This document shows, piece by piece, positions 55,878-64,000 of a stretch of DNA of 64,000 bases. The notes under the pieces were generated by a model. That model worked only from the letters and a program-made list of their open reading frames with translations. It was not told where the DNA came from and searched no databases. This DNA is from Pseudomonas sp. SORT22 (GTDB lineage: Bacteria > Pseudomonadota > Gammaproteobacteria > Pseudomonadales > Pseudomonadaceae), in assembly GCF_018417635.1 (NCBI RefSeq), contig NZ_CP071007.1, positions 620,001 to 684,000 on the forward strand. The letters run 5' to 3'. Made by a program: the position numbers and the translations under genes. Positions within the stretch are counted from its first letter, which is position 1. Each line of letters opens with the position of its first letter.

Positions 55878-56903
55878 ATGCTAGTACTGGGATTGGAAAC
55901 ATCCTGCGACGAAACCGGCGTCGCATTATACGACAGTGAACGCGGCCTTTTGGCCGATGCATTGTTCAGTCAGATCGACCTGCACCGCGTCTATGGCGGG
56001 GTAGTGCCGGAGCTGGCCTCGCGTGATCACGTCAAGCGCATGCTGCCGTTGATCCGCCAGGTGCTGGCCGAAGCCGACTGCGTCGCCACCGAGATCGACG
56101 CCATCGCCTATACCGCAGGCCCCGGCCTGGTCGGCGCACTCCTGGTGGGCGCTTCCTGCGCCCAGGCCCTGGCCTTTGCCTGGGGGATTCCGGCGCTTGG
56201 CGTGCATCACATGGAAGGTCACCTGCTGGCGCCGATGCTCGAAGAGCAGCCACCCGAGTTCCCGTTCGTCGCCTTGCTGGTGTCGGGCGGGCATACCCAG
56301 TTGGTGCGCGTCGACGGTATCGGTCAGTACGAGTTGCTCGGCGAGACCCTCGATGACGCCGCCGGCGAAGCCTTCGACAAGACCGCCAAGCTGATCGGCC
56401 TGCCGTACCCGGGTGGCCCGGAGATCGCTCGCCTGGCAACCCAGGGCGTGCCCGGGCGCTTTGTCTTCCCGCGGCCGATGACCGACCGCCCGGGGCTGGA
56501 TTTCAGCTTCAGCGGCCTGAAAACCTTTGCCCTCAATACCTGGCAGCAGTGCCAGAGTGCTGGGGACGACGGTGAGCAAACCCGTTGCGACGTGTCGCTG
56601 GCCTTCCAGCAGGCGGTGGTGGAGACTTTGACCATCAAGTGCAAGCGAGCCCTCAAGCAGACCGGCCTCAAGCGCCTGGTGATCGCTGGCGGCGTCAGTG
56701 CCAACAAGGCCTTGCGCGCTTCGCTGGAAGACATGCTGGCTGGCATCAAGGGTAATGTGTACTACGCCCGGCCGCAGTTTTGCACCGATAACGGCGCCAT
56801 GATTGCCTACGCCGGCTGCCAGCGTCTGGCCGCCGGGCAGCAGGAAAGCCTGGCGATCAGCGTGCAGGCGCGCTGGCCAATGGAGCAACTGGCGCCGCTG
56901 TGA
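55878..56903 (+). CDS. tsaD: tRNA threonylcarbamoyladenosine synthase subunit TsaD
   Basis: A 341-residue ASKHA-fold protein (old names Gcp, YgjD) that transfers threonylcarbamoyl to A37 of tRNAs decoding ANN codons. Metal ligands H111 and H115 are in [28 protein letters not shown] opens the nucleotide-binding fold and [12 protein letters not shown] lies near 273-284. It is divergent from rpsU and convergent with plsY. Confidence 0.98.
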   Translation: MLVLGLETSCDETGVALYDSERGLLADALFSQIDLHRVYGGVVPELASRDHVKRMLPLIRQVLAEADCVATEIDAIAYTAGPGLVGALLVGASCAQALAFAWGIPALGVHHMEGHLLAPMLEEQPPEFPFVALLVSGGHTQLVRVDGIGQYELLGETLDDAAGEAFDKTAKLIGLPYPGGPEIARLATQGVPGRFVFPRPMTDRPGLDFSFSGLKTFALNTWQQCQSAGDDGEQTRCDVSLAFQQAVVETLTIKCKRALKQTGLKRLVIAGGVSANKALRASLEDMLAGIKGNVYYARPQFCTDNGAMIAYAGCQRLAAGQQESLAISVQARWPMEQLAPL

Positions 56904-56929
56904 AGCTGAGCGTTGCTCATGCGCTGGAT

Positions 56930-57499
56930 TCAGAAATGCCGTTCGCGTCCGGCGAAAAGGTCGCGTAGATTGCCGCGGTGACGCCAGACGATCAGCACGG
57001 TCAGCACGCTGATTGGCAGCAACGCTTCCGGCTCACGCCAGGCCAGTAGTGGCAGGGTCAGTGGCGTTGCCACCAGCGCCGCCAGCGAGCTGGTACGGGT
57101 CAGGTAGAAGGTCAGCAGCCAGGCGCTGATGGCCAGCAAGGCGGCTGGCGGGTAAAGCCCCAGCAGCATGCCGGCGGCGGTGGCGACACCTTTGCCGCCG
57201 CGAAAGCGGAAGTACACCGGAAACAGATGGCCAATCACCGCGCACACGCCGATCCAGGCCTGTTGCTGCAGGTCGAGGCCAGCAAGATTGGCGACCAGCA
57301 CGGGCAGCAGGCCCTTGCACAGGTCGCCAAGCAGGGTCAGGACCGCCAGTTTGCGGCCGGCCAGGCGCAGCATGTTGGTTGCACCGGCATTGCCTGAACC
57401 GCTCATGCGCGGGTCCGGGCTGCCATTGAGGCGGCTGAGGACGATGGCAAAGGACAGAGAGCCAAGCAGGTAGGCGCACAGCGCCAGTAACCAAAACAT
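56930..57499 (-). CDS. plsY: Acyl-phosphate glycerol-3-phosphate acyltransferase PlsY
   Basis: A 189-residue inner-membrane enzyme with about five membrane spans that makes lysophosphatidic acid from acyl-phosphate and glycerol-3-phosphate. Motif 1 is [10 protein letters not shown] (33-42), motif 2 is [11 protein letters not shown] (about 98-108), and motif 3 lies in the [11 protein letters not shown] region. I take ATG 57499 so that the protein begins [17 protein letters not shown], as in relatives; ATG 57508 would add three residues. Divergent from folB. Confidence 0.95.
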   Translation of the reverse strand: MFWLLALCAYLLGSLSFAIVLSRLNGSPDPRMSGSGNAGATNMLRLAGRKLAVLTLLGDLCKGLLPVLVANLAGLDLQQQAWIGVCAVIGHLFPVYFRFRGGKGVATAAGMLLGLYPPAALLAISAWLLTFYLTRTSSLAALVATPLTLPLLAWREPEALLPISVLTVLIVWRHRGNLRDLFAGRERHF

Positions 57500-57573
57500 G
57501 CTAACCATTCCGGGCGAGGACGCCCTGATTCTAACGGCGCAACGCGCCCTTGTCGTGCTGTGGAGAGAAGTGC

Positions 57574-57927
57574 TTGGACAGAGTGTTCATCGAGGGGCTG
57601 GAAGTCGATACCGTGATCGGCGCCTATGACTGGGAGCGCGGAATCCGCCAGTGCCTGCGCCTGGACCTGAGCTTTGCCTGGGACAACCGCCCGGCCGCAG
57701 CCGGAGACGACCTGACCAAAGCCCTGGACTACGCCAGCGTGTCGGCGCGCATCCAGGCGTTTGCCGAGCAGTCCGAGTTCCAGTTGGTGGAAACCTTCGC
57801 CGAGCGCCTGGCGGCGGTGCTGATGAGTGAGTTCCAGATTCCCTGGTTGCGCCTGAAACTGACCAAGCCTGGCGCGGTACCGGCCGCCACTGGGGTCGGC
57901 GTGGAGATCGAGCGCGGATGTCTCTGA
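57574..57927 (+). CDS. folB: Dihydroneopterin aldolase FolB
   Basis: A 117-residue tunnelling-fold enzyme of folate synthesis that cleaves dihydroneopterin to hydroxymethyldihydropterin and glycolaldehyde. The opening [20 protein letters not shown] and the segments [10 protein letters not shown] and [10 protein letters not shown] match the family. The start is TTG 57574 with GGAGAG six bases upstream; longer readings lack that spacing. It overlaps folK by 10 bases. Confidence 0.95.
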   Translation: MDRVFIEGLEVDTVIGAYDWERGIRQCLRLDLSFAWDNRPAAAGDDLTKALDYASVSARIQAFAEQSEFQLVETFAERLAAVLMSEFQIPWLRLKLTKPGAVPAATGVGVEIERGCL

Positions 57928-58427
57928 ACAGGGTTTACCTCGGGCTGGGCAGCAATATCGAGCGCGAGCGGCACTTGACCGCCGGGCTCGATGCCTTGGC
58001 CGAAATGCTCACCGACATGCACTGTTCGGCGGTGTTCGAAAGCCAGGCGGTGGGCATCAAGAGCGGACCGTTCTTCAACCTGGTGGTCAGCGGTTTGACC
58101 GAGCTGCCGCTGATGGAACTGGATCGCCGGCTCAAGTTCATCGAGGCCGACAATGGCCGCTACGCCCCCGAGCGCAAAGGTCTGCCGCTGGATATCGACG
58201 TGCTGATGTACAACGACCTGCATGGCAGCTTCGACGGGCTGGTATTGCCGCGGGCAGAGATTCTCAAGAACGCATTCGTGTTGTGGCCGCTGGCGTTGAT
58301 TGCGCCAGCGCTTAAGCACCCGGGTGCCGGCAAAACCATGAGCCAGCTGTGGGCCGAGGCGCAAATCGAGCAAGTGCTGGCGCCGGTGCCGTTCGAGTGG
58401 CGTGGGCAGCAGTTGACCGGTCTTTAG
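57918..58427 (+). CDS. folK: HPPK pyrophosphokinase FolK
   Basis: A 169-residue enzyme that pyrophosphorylates 6-hydroxymethyl-7,8-dihydropterin, the next folate step after FolB. The N-terminal VYLGLGSNIERERHLTAGLD and the metal-binding LPLDIDVLMYND (about 92-103) are clear. It is coupled to folB by overlap and followed by a REP pair. Confidence 0.93.
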   Translation: MSLNRVYLGLGSNIERERHLTAGLDALAEMLTDMHCSAVFESQAVGIKSGPFFNLVVSGLTELPLMELDRRLKFIEADNGRYAPERKGLPLDIDVLMYNDLHGSFDGLVLPRAEILKNAFVLWPLALIAPALKHPGAGKTMSQLWAEAQIEQVLAPVPFEWRGQQLTGL

Positions 58428-58431
58428 CTTC

Positions 58432-58488
58432 GATCGCGGGGCAAGCCCGCTCCCACAGGATTGTAGGAGCGGGCTTGCCCCGCGATAG
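58432..58488. repeat. Inverted REP pair between folK and cca
   Basis: GATCGCGGGGCAAGCCCGCTCCCACAG (58432-58458) faces GTAGGAGCGGGCTTGCCCCGCGATAG (58463-58488). The long hairpin lies between convergent genes and ends two bases before the cca stop codon. Confidence 0.88.
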
Positions 58489-58490
58489 GT

Positions 58491-59720
58491 TCAGCGCCCG
58501 AGACCTTCCTTGTACGCCTTCAACGCCTTCAGCCGCTCGCCCTTGAGCGCCTCGCCCAGCGCCTGCCCGGTCAGCCCTCGTTGCACCAGCGGTTGCACCT
58601 GCACTGCACGCGCCGCCGCCGCTGCGCCGCGCAGGTAATCAGCCTGTGGATAATCACGTTGCTCCAGGCCCTTGCGGCCCCGGGCGTCCATCTCGCAGGC
58701 GACGATAAACTCCTCGAAACGCTGCGGCCGGCGGTACACATCGAAGCTTTGCAGTAGCTCCAGCAAGGTCGAGGCGCGCAGTTCCAGGGCCCGGTGGCAG
58801 TGGGTGTGATATTCCCCGACCAGCAAGGCCAGTTCCTGGCATTCACGGGGCGCCTTGAAGCGCTGGTTCACCGCCTTGATCAACTTCAGCCCGCGTTGCT
58901 CGTGAGCGATGTGCCGTGGCCATTCTTTCTCTGGGGTAAGGCCCTTGCCCAGGTCGTGCAGCAAACAGGCCCAGCGCACGCTCAGGGGCTGCTGGTGCAG
59001 GGCGGCTTGCTCGAGCACCGAGAGGGTATGGATGCCGCTGTCGATCTCCGGGTGATGGGCCTCAGGCTGCGGCACCCCGAACAGCGCATCGAGCTCGGGC
59101 ATCAGTTGCTTGAGGGCGCCGCAATCGCGCAATACCTGGATGAATACCTGGGGTTGGTCCTCCATCAGCGCCCGGGCGATTTCCTTCCAGCTGCGCTCGG
59201 CGGTCAGGGCTTGCAGTTCGCCTGAATCTCCCAGTTCGCGCATCAGCTCGATGGTTTCCGGGGCCACGCTAAAGCCCATGCCGGCATAGCGCGCGGCAAA
59301 GCGGGCGACGCGCAGCACGCGCAAGGGATCTTCGGCGAATGCCGGGGAAACATGGCGCAAAATTCGGGCTTCTAGGTCTTTCTGGCCGTTATACGGGTCG
59401 CAGATATTGCCCTCGTCGTCCTCGGCCATGGCATTGATGGTCAGGTCGCGGCGGATCAGGTCCTGCTCGAGGGTAACCTCGGGGCTTGCGTGGAAGGTGA
59501 AGCCGCCATAGCCGCGTCCGCTCTTGCGCTCGGTGCGCGCCAAGGCGTATTCCTCACCGCTTTTGGGGTGCAGGAACACCGGGAAATCCGCCCCGACCGG
59601 GCGATAGCCCAGGGCTTGCATTTGTTCCGCCGTGGCGCCGACCACGACCCAGTCGATATCACTGACCGGCCTGCCGAGCAGGCGGTCGCGTACGGCGCCG
59701 CCGACTTTGTAGATCTGCAT
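58491..59720 (-). CDS. cca: CCA-adding tRNA nucleotidyltransferase with HD domain
   Basis: A 409-residue class II enzyme that adds or repairs the 3' CCA of tRNAs. The nucleotidyltransferase motif is [20 protein letters not shown], with D21 and D23 as metal ligands. The neck motif [11 protein letters not shown] is near 171-181. The HD domain (about 225-330) contains [19 protein letters not shown] and [11 protein letters not shown], giving the multifunctional form that also has phosphatase/phosphodiesterase activity in E. coli. The CCA of the tRNA at 47.3 kb is encoded, so this enzyme would act there only in repair. Confidence 0.96.
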   Translation of the reverse strand: MQIYKVGGAVRDRLLGRPVSDIDWVVVGATAEQMQALGYRPVGADFPVFLHPKSGEEYALARTERKSGRGYGGFTFHASPEVTLEQDLIRRDLTINAMAEDDEGNICDPYNGQKDLEARILRHVSPAFAEDPLRVLRVARFAARYAGMGFSVAPETIELMRELGDSGELQALTAERSWKEIARALMEDQPQVFIQVLRDCGALKQLMPELDALFGVPQPEAHHPEIDSGIHTLSVLEQAALHQQPLSVRWACLLHDLGKGLTPEKEWPRHIAHEQRGLKLIKAVNQRFKAPRECQELALLVGEYHTHCHRALELRASTLLELLQSFDVYRRPQRFEEFIVACEMDARGRKGLEQRDYPQADYLRGAAAAARAVQVQPLVQRGLTGQALGEALKGERLKALKAYKEGLGR

Positions 59721-59775
59721 GTAGAACCTCCGTTGATGCCACAGGATAACCTGTCTGGCAGCAACGGAGGGCGTG

Positions 59776-61338
59776 CTAGAGGTGCACTACCGCCAGGTCC
59801 AGGCGACCATAGTCAGCTTCGCCGTGCTCGCCTTTGGGCGGCACATGGTGGGTTTTCATCACCTGCTCGCCCTGCAGGGTCTCCAGGTGGATGTCAAAGC
59901 CCCAGAGGCGGTGCAGGTGCTTGAGAACCTCCTCGGTTGAGTCGCCCAGGGGTTTGCGGTCGTGTTGCTGGTGGCGCAGGGTCAGCGAGCGGTCGCCGCG
60001 ACGGTCGATGCTCCAGATCTGCACGTTGGGTTCACGGTTGCCGAGGTTGTACTGGGCGGCCAGGGTCTCGCGGATGATCCGATAGCCACTTTCGTCGTGG
60101 ATGGCCGGTACCAGCAGGTCTTCGCGCTGATCGTCATCGAGGATGCTGAACAGCTTTAGGTCGCGGATTACCGTCGGCGACAGGTACTGGAGAATGAAGC
60201 TTTCGTCCTTGAAGCTGCTCATGGCGAACTTGATGGTCGACAGCCAGTCACTGCCGGCGATGTCGGGGAACCAGCGGCGGTCCTCTTCGGTAGGGTGTTC
60301 GCACATGCGGCGGATGTCGCGGTACATCGCAAAGCCCAGGGCATAAGGGTTGATGCCGCTGTAATAGGGGCTGTCGAAGCCTGGCTGGAACACCACGCTG
60401 GTGTGCGACTGCAGGAACTCCATCATGAAGCCTTCGGTCACCAGGCCTTCGTCATACAGATCGTTCATCAGGGTGTAGTGCCAGAAGGTTGCCCAGCCTT
60501 CGTTCATCACCTGGGTCTGGCGCTGCGGGTAGAAGTACTGGGCGATCTTGCGCACGATACGCACGATTTCACGCTGCCAGGGTTCGAGCAGCGGCGCGTG
60601 TTTCTCGATGAAGTAGAGGATGTTCTCCTGGGGTTCGGCCGGGAAGCGCGCGTTGTCGCGGTCGCTGTTCTTGTCGGCGCCCTTGGGAATGGTGCGCCAC
60701 AGGTCGTTGATCTGTTTTTGCAGGTGCTCTTCGCGTTCCTTCTGGCGGCGCCGCTCTTCTTCGGCGGAGATCGGGTAGGGCCGCTTGTAGCGGTCGACAC
60801 CGTAGTTCATCAGCGCGTGGCAGGAGTCGAGCAGGTCTTCGACGGCATCGATGCCATGGCGTTCTTCGCACTGGGTGATGTACTGCTTGGCAAACACCAG
60901 GTAGTCGATGATCGAGCTGGCGTCGGTCCAGGTGCGGAACAGGTAGTTGCCCTTGAAGAAGCTGTTGTGTCCGTAGCAGGCGTGGGCAACCACCAGGGCC
61001 TGCATGCAGATGGTGTTTTCTTCCATCAGGTAGGCGATGCAGGGGTCGGAGTTGATCACGATCTCGTAGGCCAGGCCCATTTGACCGCGGCTATAGGACT
61101 TTTCAGTGCTGAGAAAGTGTTTGCCGTAGGACCAGTGGTGATAGCCCAGCGGCATGCCGACGGAGGCGTAGGCGTCCATCATTTGCTCGGCAGTGATCAC
61201 CTCGATCTGGTTGGGGTAGGTGTCCAGGGCGTAGCGCTCGGCCAGGCGGCTGATTTCCCGGTCATAGGCCTGGATCAGTTCGAATGTCCATTCGGACCCG
61301 GTAGAAATAGGGTGGCGCTTCTGCTCTCTAGCGGTCAT
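59776..61338 (-). CDS. SpoVR-family protein (YcgB-like)
   Basis: A 520-residue soluble protein of the SpoVR family. Typical segments are [59 protein letters not shown] and the [21 protein letters not shown] block near 276-296, which has the zinc-peptidase-like HxE context. In non-sporulating bacteria the gene travels with prkA and yeaH and is linked to stationary-phase and nitrogen or stress responses. It overlaps yeaH by 4 bases (ATGA), so the three genes form one operon in the order prkA-yeaH-spoVR. Confidence 0.94.
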   Translation of the reverse strand: MTAREQKRHPISTGSEWTFELIQAYDREISRLAERYALDTYPNQIEVITAEQMMDAYASVGMPLGYHHWSYGKHFLSTEKSYSRGQMGLAYEIVINSDPCIAYLMEENTICMQALVVAHACYGHNSFFKGNYLFRTWTDASSIIDYLVFAKQYITQCEERHGIDAVEDLLDSCHALMNYGVDRYKRPYPISAEEERRRQKEREEHLQKQINDLWRTIPKGADKNSDRDNARFPAEPQENILYFIEKHAPLLEPWQREIVRIVRKIAQYFYPQRQTQVMNEGWATFWHYTLMNDLYDEGLVTEGFMMEFLQSHTSVVFQPGFDSPYYSGINPYALGFAMYRDIRRMCEHPTEEDRRWFPDIAGSDWLSTIKFAMSSFKDESFILQYLSPTVIRDLKLFSILDDDQREDLLVPAIHDESGYRIIRETLAAQYNLGNREPNVQIWSIDRRGDRSLTLRHQQHDRKPLGDSTEEVLKHLHRLWGFDIHLETLQGEQVMKTHHVPPKGEHGEADYGRLDLAVVHL

Positions 61339-62606
61339 GTCACTAACCTGCGCTGGAAGAGTTCACGGAAGACCGGATAGATATCGCCGGCCGACACCAG
61401 CTGCTGCTGGGCGAACGTATCGGCAAAGGCTTCGCCGATACGCTCATACTCGTACCACAATGCCTGATGTTCGCGAGGGGTGATCTCAACGTAAGTGTAG
61501 TACTGGACGAACGGCATGATCTGCTTGGTAAGAATCTCGCGGCAGATCGGCGAGTCGTCGTTCCAGTTGTCGCCATCTGAAGCCTGGGCGGCGTAGATGT
61601 TCCATTCATTGGCCGGATAGCGTTCTGCCATGATCTCCTGCATCAGCTTCAGGGCGCTGGAGACGATGGTGCCGCCGGTTTCCCGAGAGTAGAAAAACTC
61701 CTCTTCGTCTACTTCGCGGGCGCTGGTGTGATGGCGGATGAACACGACTTCGATCTTGTCGTAGTTGCGCTTGAGGAACAGGTACAAAAGGATGAAGAAG
61801 CGCTTGGCGATGTCCTTGGTGGCCTGGGTCATGGAGCCGGAAACGTCCATCAGGCAGAACATCACCGCCTTGGAACTGGGGTTGGGTTGCTTGACCAGCA
61901 GGTTGTACTTGAGGTCGAAGGTGTCGAGGAACGGCACGCGGTGGATGCGCGCGCTCAATCGCTCGATTTCCGCTTCGATTTCCTGAATATCGCCGAAATT
62001 GTCCGGTTCTTCGCGCTTCAGGCGCGCCAGTTCTTCCTGCGCCTCACGCAGTTTTGCCCGGCTGCTGCCGGACAGGGCGATACGCCGGGCATGGGCTGAA
62101 CGCAGGGTGCGGATGATGTTGATGCGTGACGGGTTGCCTTCGTTGCTGATACCGGCGCGCACGGTCTTGAAGGTGTCGGTGCCGGTCAGGTGACGTTTGA
62201 CCAGGTTGGGCAGTTCGAGGTCTTCGAACATGAACTCGAGGAATTCTTCCTGGGTAATCTGGAAGACGAACTCGTCCATGCCTTCGCCAGAGTTGCCGGC
62301 CTTGCCGCGGCCGCCGCCCCCGCCGCCCCCTTGCGGACGGGCGATATGCTCGCCCGCGGTGAATTCCTTGTTGCCAGGGTGCACCACGGTCTGCTTGCCG
62401 CCGCGGCCATGGTGCAGCACCGGCTCGTCGATGTCGCGACCGGGAATGCTGATCTGCTCGCCATGCTCCATATCGGTGATGGAGCGGCGGCTCACGGCCT
62501 CCTCGACGGCCTTCTTGATATGGTCACGGTAACGCCGCAAAAAGCGCTGGCGGTTGACCGTGCTCTTGTTCTTGCCGTTCAGGCGTCGGTCGATCACATA
62601 GCTCAT
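61335..62606 (-). CDS. YeaH/YhbH-family VWA-like protein (DUF444)
   Basis: A 423-residue protein of the DUF444 family. The N-terminal portion ([20 protein letters not shown]) is diagnostic, a glycine-rich linker (about 90-108) follows, and the C-terminal part is von Willebrand A-like with the MIDAS-type [12 protein letters not shown] (about 254-265). It is thought to be a partner or substrate of the PrkA kinase. The start is ATG 62606 with GGAGG seven bases upstream. Confidence 0.94.
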   Translation of the reverse strand: MSYVIDRRLNGKNKSTVNRQRFLRRYRDHIKKAVEEAVSRRSITDMEHGEQISIPGRDIDEPVLHHGRGGKQTVVHPGNKEFTAGEHIARPQGGGGGGGRGKAGNSGEGMDEFVFQITQEEFLEFMFEDLELPNLVKRHLTGTDTFKTVRAGISNEGNPSRINIIRTLRSAHARRIALSGSSRAKLREAQEELARLKREEPDNFGDIQEIEAEIERLSARIHRVPFLDTFDLKYNLLVKQPNPSSKAVMFCLMDVSGSMTQATKDIAKRFFILLYLFLKRNYDKIEVVFIRHHTSAREVDEEEFFYSRETGGTIVSSALKLMQEIMAERYPANEWNIYAAQASDGDNWNDDSPICREILTKQIMPFVQYYTYVEITPREHQALWYEYERIGEAFADTFAQQQLVSAGDIYPVFRELFQRRLVT

Positions 62607-62629
62607 AGGCCCCTCCGGGAGTAGGCGGT

Positions 62630-62734
62630 AGCTGCAAGCTGTAAGCTTCAAGCTTCAAGTTGGATCACCGCTGCCCCCGCAAGCCGACACGTATTTGACC
62701 TACGTGCGCGACTTGCAGCTGACAGCTTGCAGCT
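62630..62734. repeat. Intergenic imperfect inverted repeat between prkA and yeaH
   Basis: AGCTGCAAGCTGTAAGCTTCAAG (62630-62652) and CTTGCAGCTGACAGCTTGCAGCT (62712-62734) are complementary at 20 of 23 positions. Each arm is itself built of AGCTTGCAG-like units. The arms flank about 60 bases, so a transcript could form a long hairpin in the gap between the two coding regions. Confidence 0.7.
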
Positions 62735-62740
62735 TGGCGC

Positions 62741-64000
62741 TTATTGCGATTTTCTGACTCGCAGGTACCATTCCGAGAGCAGCCGAACTTGCTTGTCTGT
62801 GTAACCGCGTTCCACCATTCGGGTGACGAAGTCGTTGTGCTTTTGTTGATCCTCTTTGCTGGCCTTGGCGTTGAAGCTGATGACCGGCAGCAGGTCCTCG
62901 GTGTTGGAGAACATTTTCTTCTCGATCACCACCCGCAGTTTTTCGTAGCTGAGCCAGGTCGGGTTCTTGCCGTTGTTGTTGGCCCGGGCGCGCAACACGA
63001 AGTTGACGATTTCGTTGCGGAAATCCTTCGGATTGCTGATGCCGGCCGGCTTCTCGATCTTCTCCAGCTCTTCGTTGAGGGCGATGCGGTTGAGGATCTC
63101 GCCGGTTTCCGGGTCGCGATACTCCTGGTCCTGAATCCAGAAGTCGGCATACAGCACGTAACGGTCGAAGATGTTTTGCCCGTACTCGCTGTAGGACTCC
63201 AGGTAAGCGGTCTGGATTTCCTTGCCGATGAACTCGATGTAGCGCGGTGCCAGGTACTCTTTGAGGTAGCGCAGGTAGCGTTCGCGCACTTCGGCCGGGA
63301 ACTGTTCCTGTTCGATTTGCTGCTCCAGCACATACAGCAGGTGCACCGGGTTGGCGGCAATTTCGTGAGGGTCGAAGTTGAACACCTTGGAGAGGATCTT
63401 GAAGGCGAAGCGGGTCGACAGGCCGTTCATGCCTTCGTCCACTCCAGCGGCGTCGCGGTACTCCTGGATCGACTTGGCCTTGGGATCGGTGTCCTTGAGG
63501 TTTTCGCCGTCGTACACCCGCATTTTCGAGTAGATGTTCGAGTTTTCCGGCTCTTTGAGCCGTGACAGCACGGTGAACTGGGCGAGCATCTTCAGGGTGT
63601 CTGGCGCGCAATGGGCCTTGGCCAGCGAGCTGTTGAACAGCAGCTTGTCGTAGATCTTGATCTCGTCGCTGACCCGCAGGCAGTACGGCACCTTGACGAT
63701 GTAGATACGGTCGATGAAGGCTTCGTTGTTCTTGTTGTTGCGGAAACTGTGCCATTCCGATTCGTTGGAGTGGGCCAGCAGGATCCCGGAGTAGGGGATC
63801 GCCCCAAGGCCTTCGGTACTGTTGTAGTTACCTTCCTGGGTTGCCGTGAGCAGCGGGTGCAGAACCTTGATTGGCGCCTTGAACATCTCGACGAATTCCA
63901 TCAGGCCCTGGTTGGCCCGGCACAGCGCGCCCGAGTAGCTGTAGGCGTCGGCGTCGTTCTGCGGGTATTCCTCGAGTTTGCGGATGTCGACCTTGCCGAC
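62741..64000 (-). CDS. prkA: PrkA-family serine protein kinase, C-terminal two thirds (partial)
   Basis: The last 419 residues of PrkA (YeaG), usually about 640 residues; the 5' end is beyond the window. The visible part begins VGKVDIRKLEEYPQNDADAY, runs through the AAA core segments (GALCRANQGLMEFVEMFKAPIK, IPYSGILLAHSNESEWHSFR) and includes the C-terminal kinase-like domain (NPKDFRNEIVNFVLRARANN). It heads the prkA-yeaH-spoVR stress operon. In E. coli YeaG autophosphorylates and acts with YeaH in sustained nitrogen starvation. Confidence 0.95.
   Translation of the reverse strand, partial: VGKVDIRKLEEYPQNDADAYSYSGALCRANQGLMEFVEMFKAPIKVLHPLLTATQEGNYNSTEGLGAIPYSGILLAHSNESEWHSFRNNKNNEAFIDRIYIVKVPYCLRVSDEIKIYDKLLFNSSLAKAHCAPDTLKMLAQFTVLSRLKEPENSNIYSKMRVYDGENLKDTDPKAKSIQEYRDAAGVDEGMNGLSTRFAFKILSKVFNFDPHEIAANPVHLLYVLEQQIEQEQFPAEVRERYLRYLKEYLAPRYIEFIGKEIQTAYLESYSEYGQNIFDRYVLYADFWIQDQEYRDPETGEILNRIALNEELEKIEKPAGISNPKDFRNEIVNFVLRARANNNGKNPTWLSYEKLRVVIEKKMFSNTEDLLPVISFNAKASKEDQQKHNDFVTRMVERGYTDKQVRLLSEWYLRVRKSQ

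Overview
The window is chromosomal DNA of a fluorescent pseudomonad, most likely the Pseudomonas putida group. It is GC-rich with dense coding and short gaps. Gene order matches my memory of P. putida KT2440 over the whole span: LPS-core kinases, siderophore receptor/FecR/sigma, glcB, bioBFHCD, two fadE genes, rsmY, pqq, davBA, rmcA, rpoD-dnaG-rpsU, tsaD, cca, spoVR-yeaH-prkA. No phage genes, insertion sequences, integrases or CRISPR arrays were seen. The only repeats are short palindromic REP-type elements and one intergenic inverted repeat.

Layout. 1-3.0 kb: end of waaP followed by three kinase-fold genes (wapP, wapQ, a tandem double-kinase) for LPS core modification. 3.1-8.5 kb: a complete cell-surface signalling iron-uptake unit on the minus strand (ECF sigma, FecR-type anti-sigma, STN-bearing TonB receptor, PepSY membrane protein, tiny membrane protein) with a Fur-box-like site at its head. 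8.5-14.1 kb: exonuclease/CBS-DUF294 pair, a lone receiver protein, malate synthase G. 14.5-20 kb: ACT-domain GcvR-like protein, RarD, SrkA-like kinase, PhoX phosphatase, ModE. 20-25.7 kb: comF, the bioBFHCD operon, and a 98-residue protein resembling a flagellar rod protein with its middle removed. 26-31.2 kb: two acyl-CoA dehydrogenases flanking a membrane diguanylate cyclase; the first has a consensus promoter with a PsrA-type operator. 31.2-31.4 kb: the regulatory RNA RsmY with a perfect GacA upstream site. 31.4-34.7 kb: LysR, MOSC protein, class III aminotransferase and a PMP3 peptide. 34.8-45.5 kb: S9 peptidase, pqqEDCBA (including the 23-residue pqqA), pqqF, davA, davB and an Lrp regulator, all on the minus strand. 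45.6-47.3 kb: an orphan panB paralog divergent from an AraC regulator. 47.3-51.1 kb: a tRNA with anticodon CAT that looks like tRNA-Ile2, then rmcA. 51.3-55.7 kb: the macromolecular synthesis operon rpsU-dnaG-rpoD, divergent from tsaD. 55.9-59.7 kb: tsaD, plsY, folB, folK, cca. 59.8-64 kb: spoVR, yeaH and the 3' two thirds of prkA.

No wholly new multi-gene system is evident. The most interesting signals are regulatory or fine-grained: a BirA-operator-like palindrome over the comF start and the predicted bioB -35; a tRNA promoter whose TATAAT contains the rmcA stop codon; a PsrA site on the fadE1 promoter; the perfect GacA site of rsmY; a WapQ kinase with Cys where the catalytic Asp is expected; the flagellar-rod-like mini-protein; and REP elements abutting or supplying stop codons. 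Functional names rest on recognised motifs and remembered orthologues; no database search was possible.
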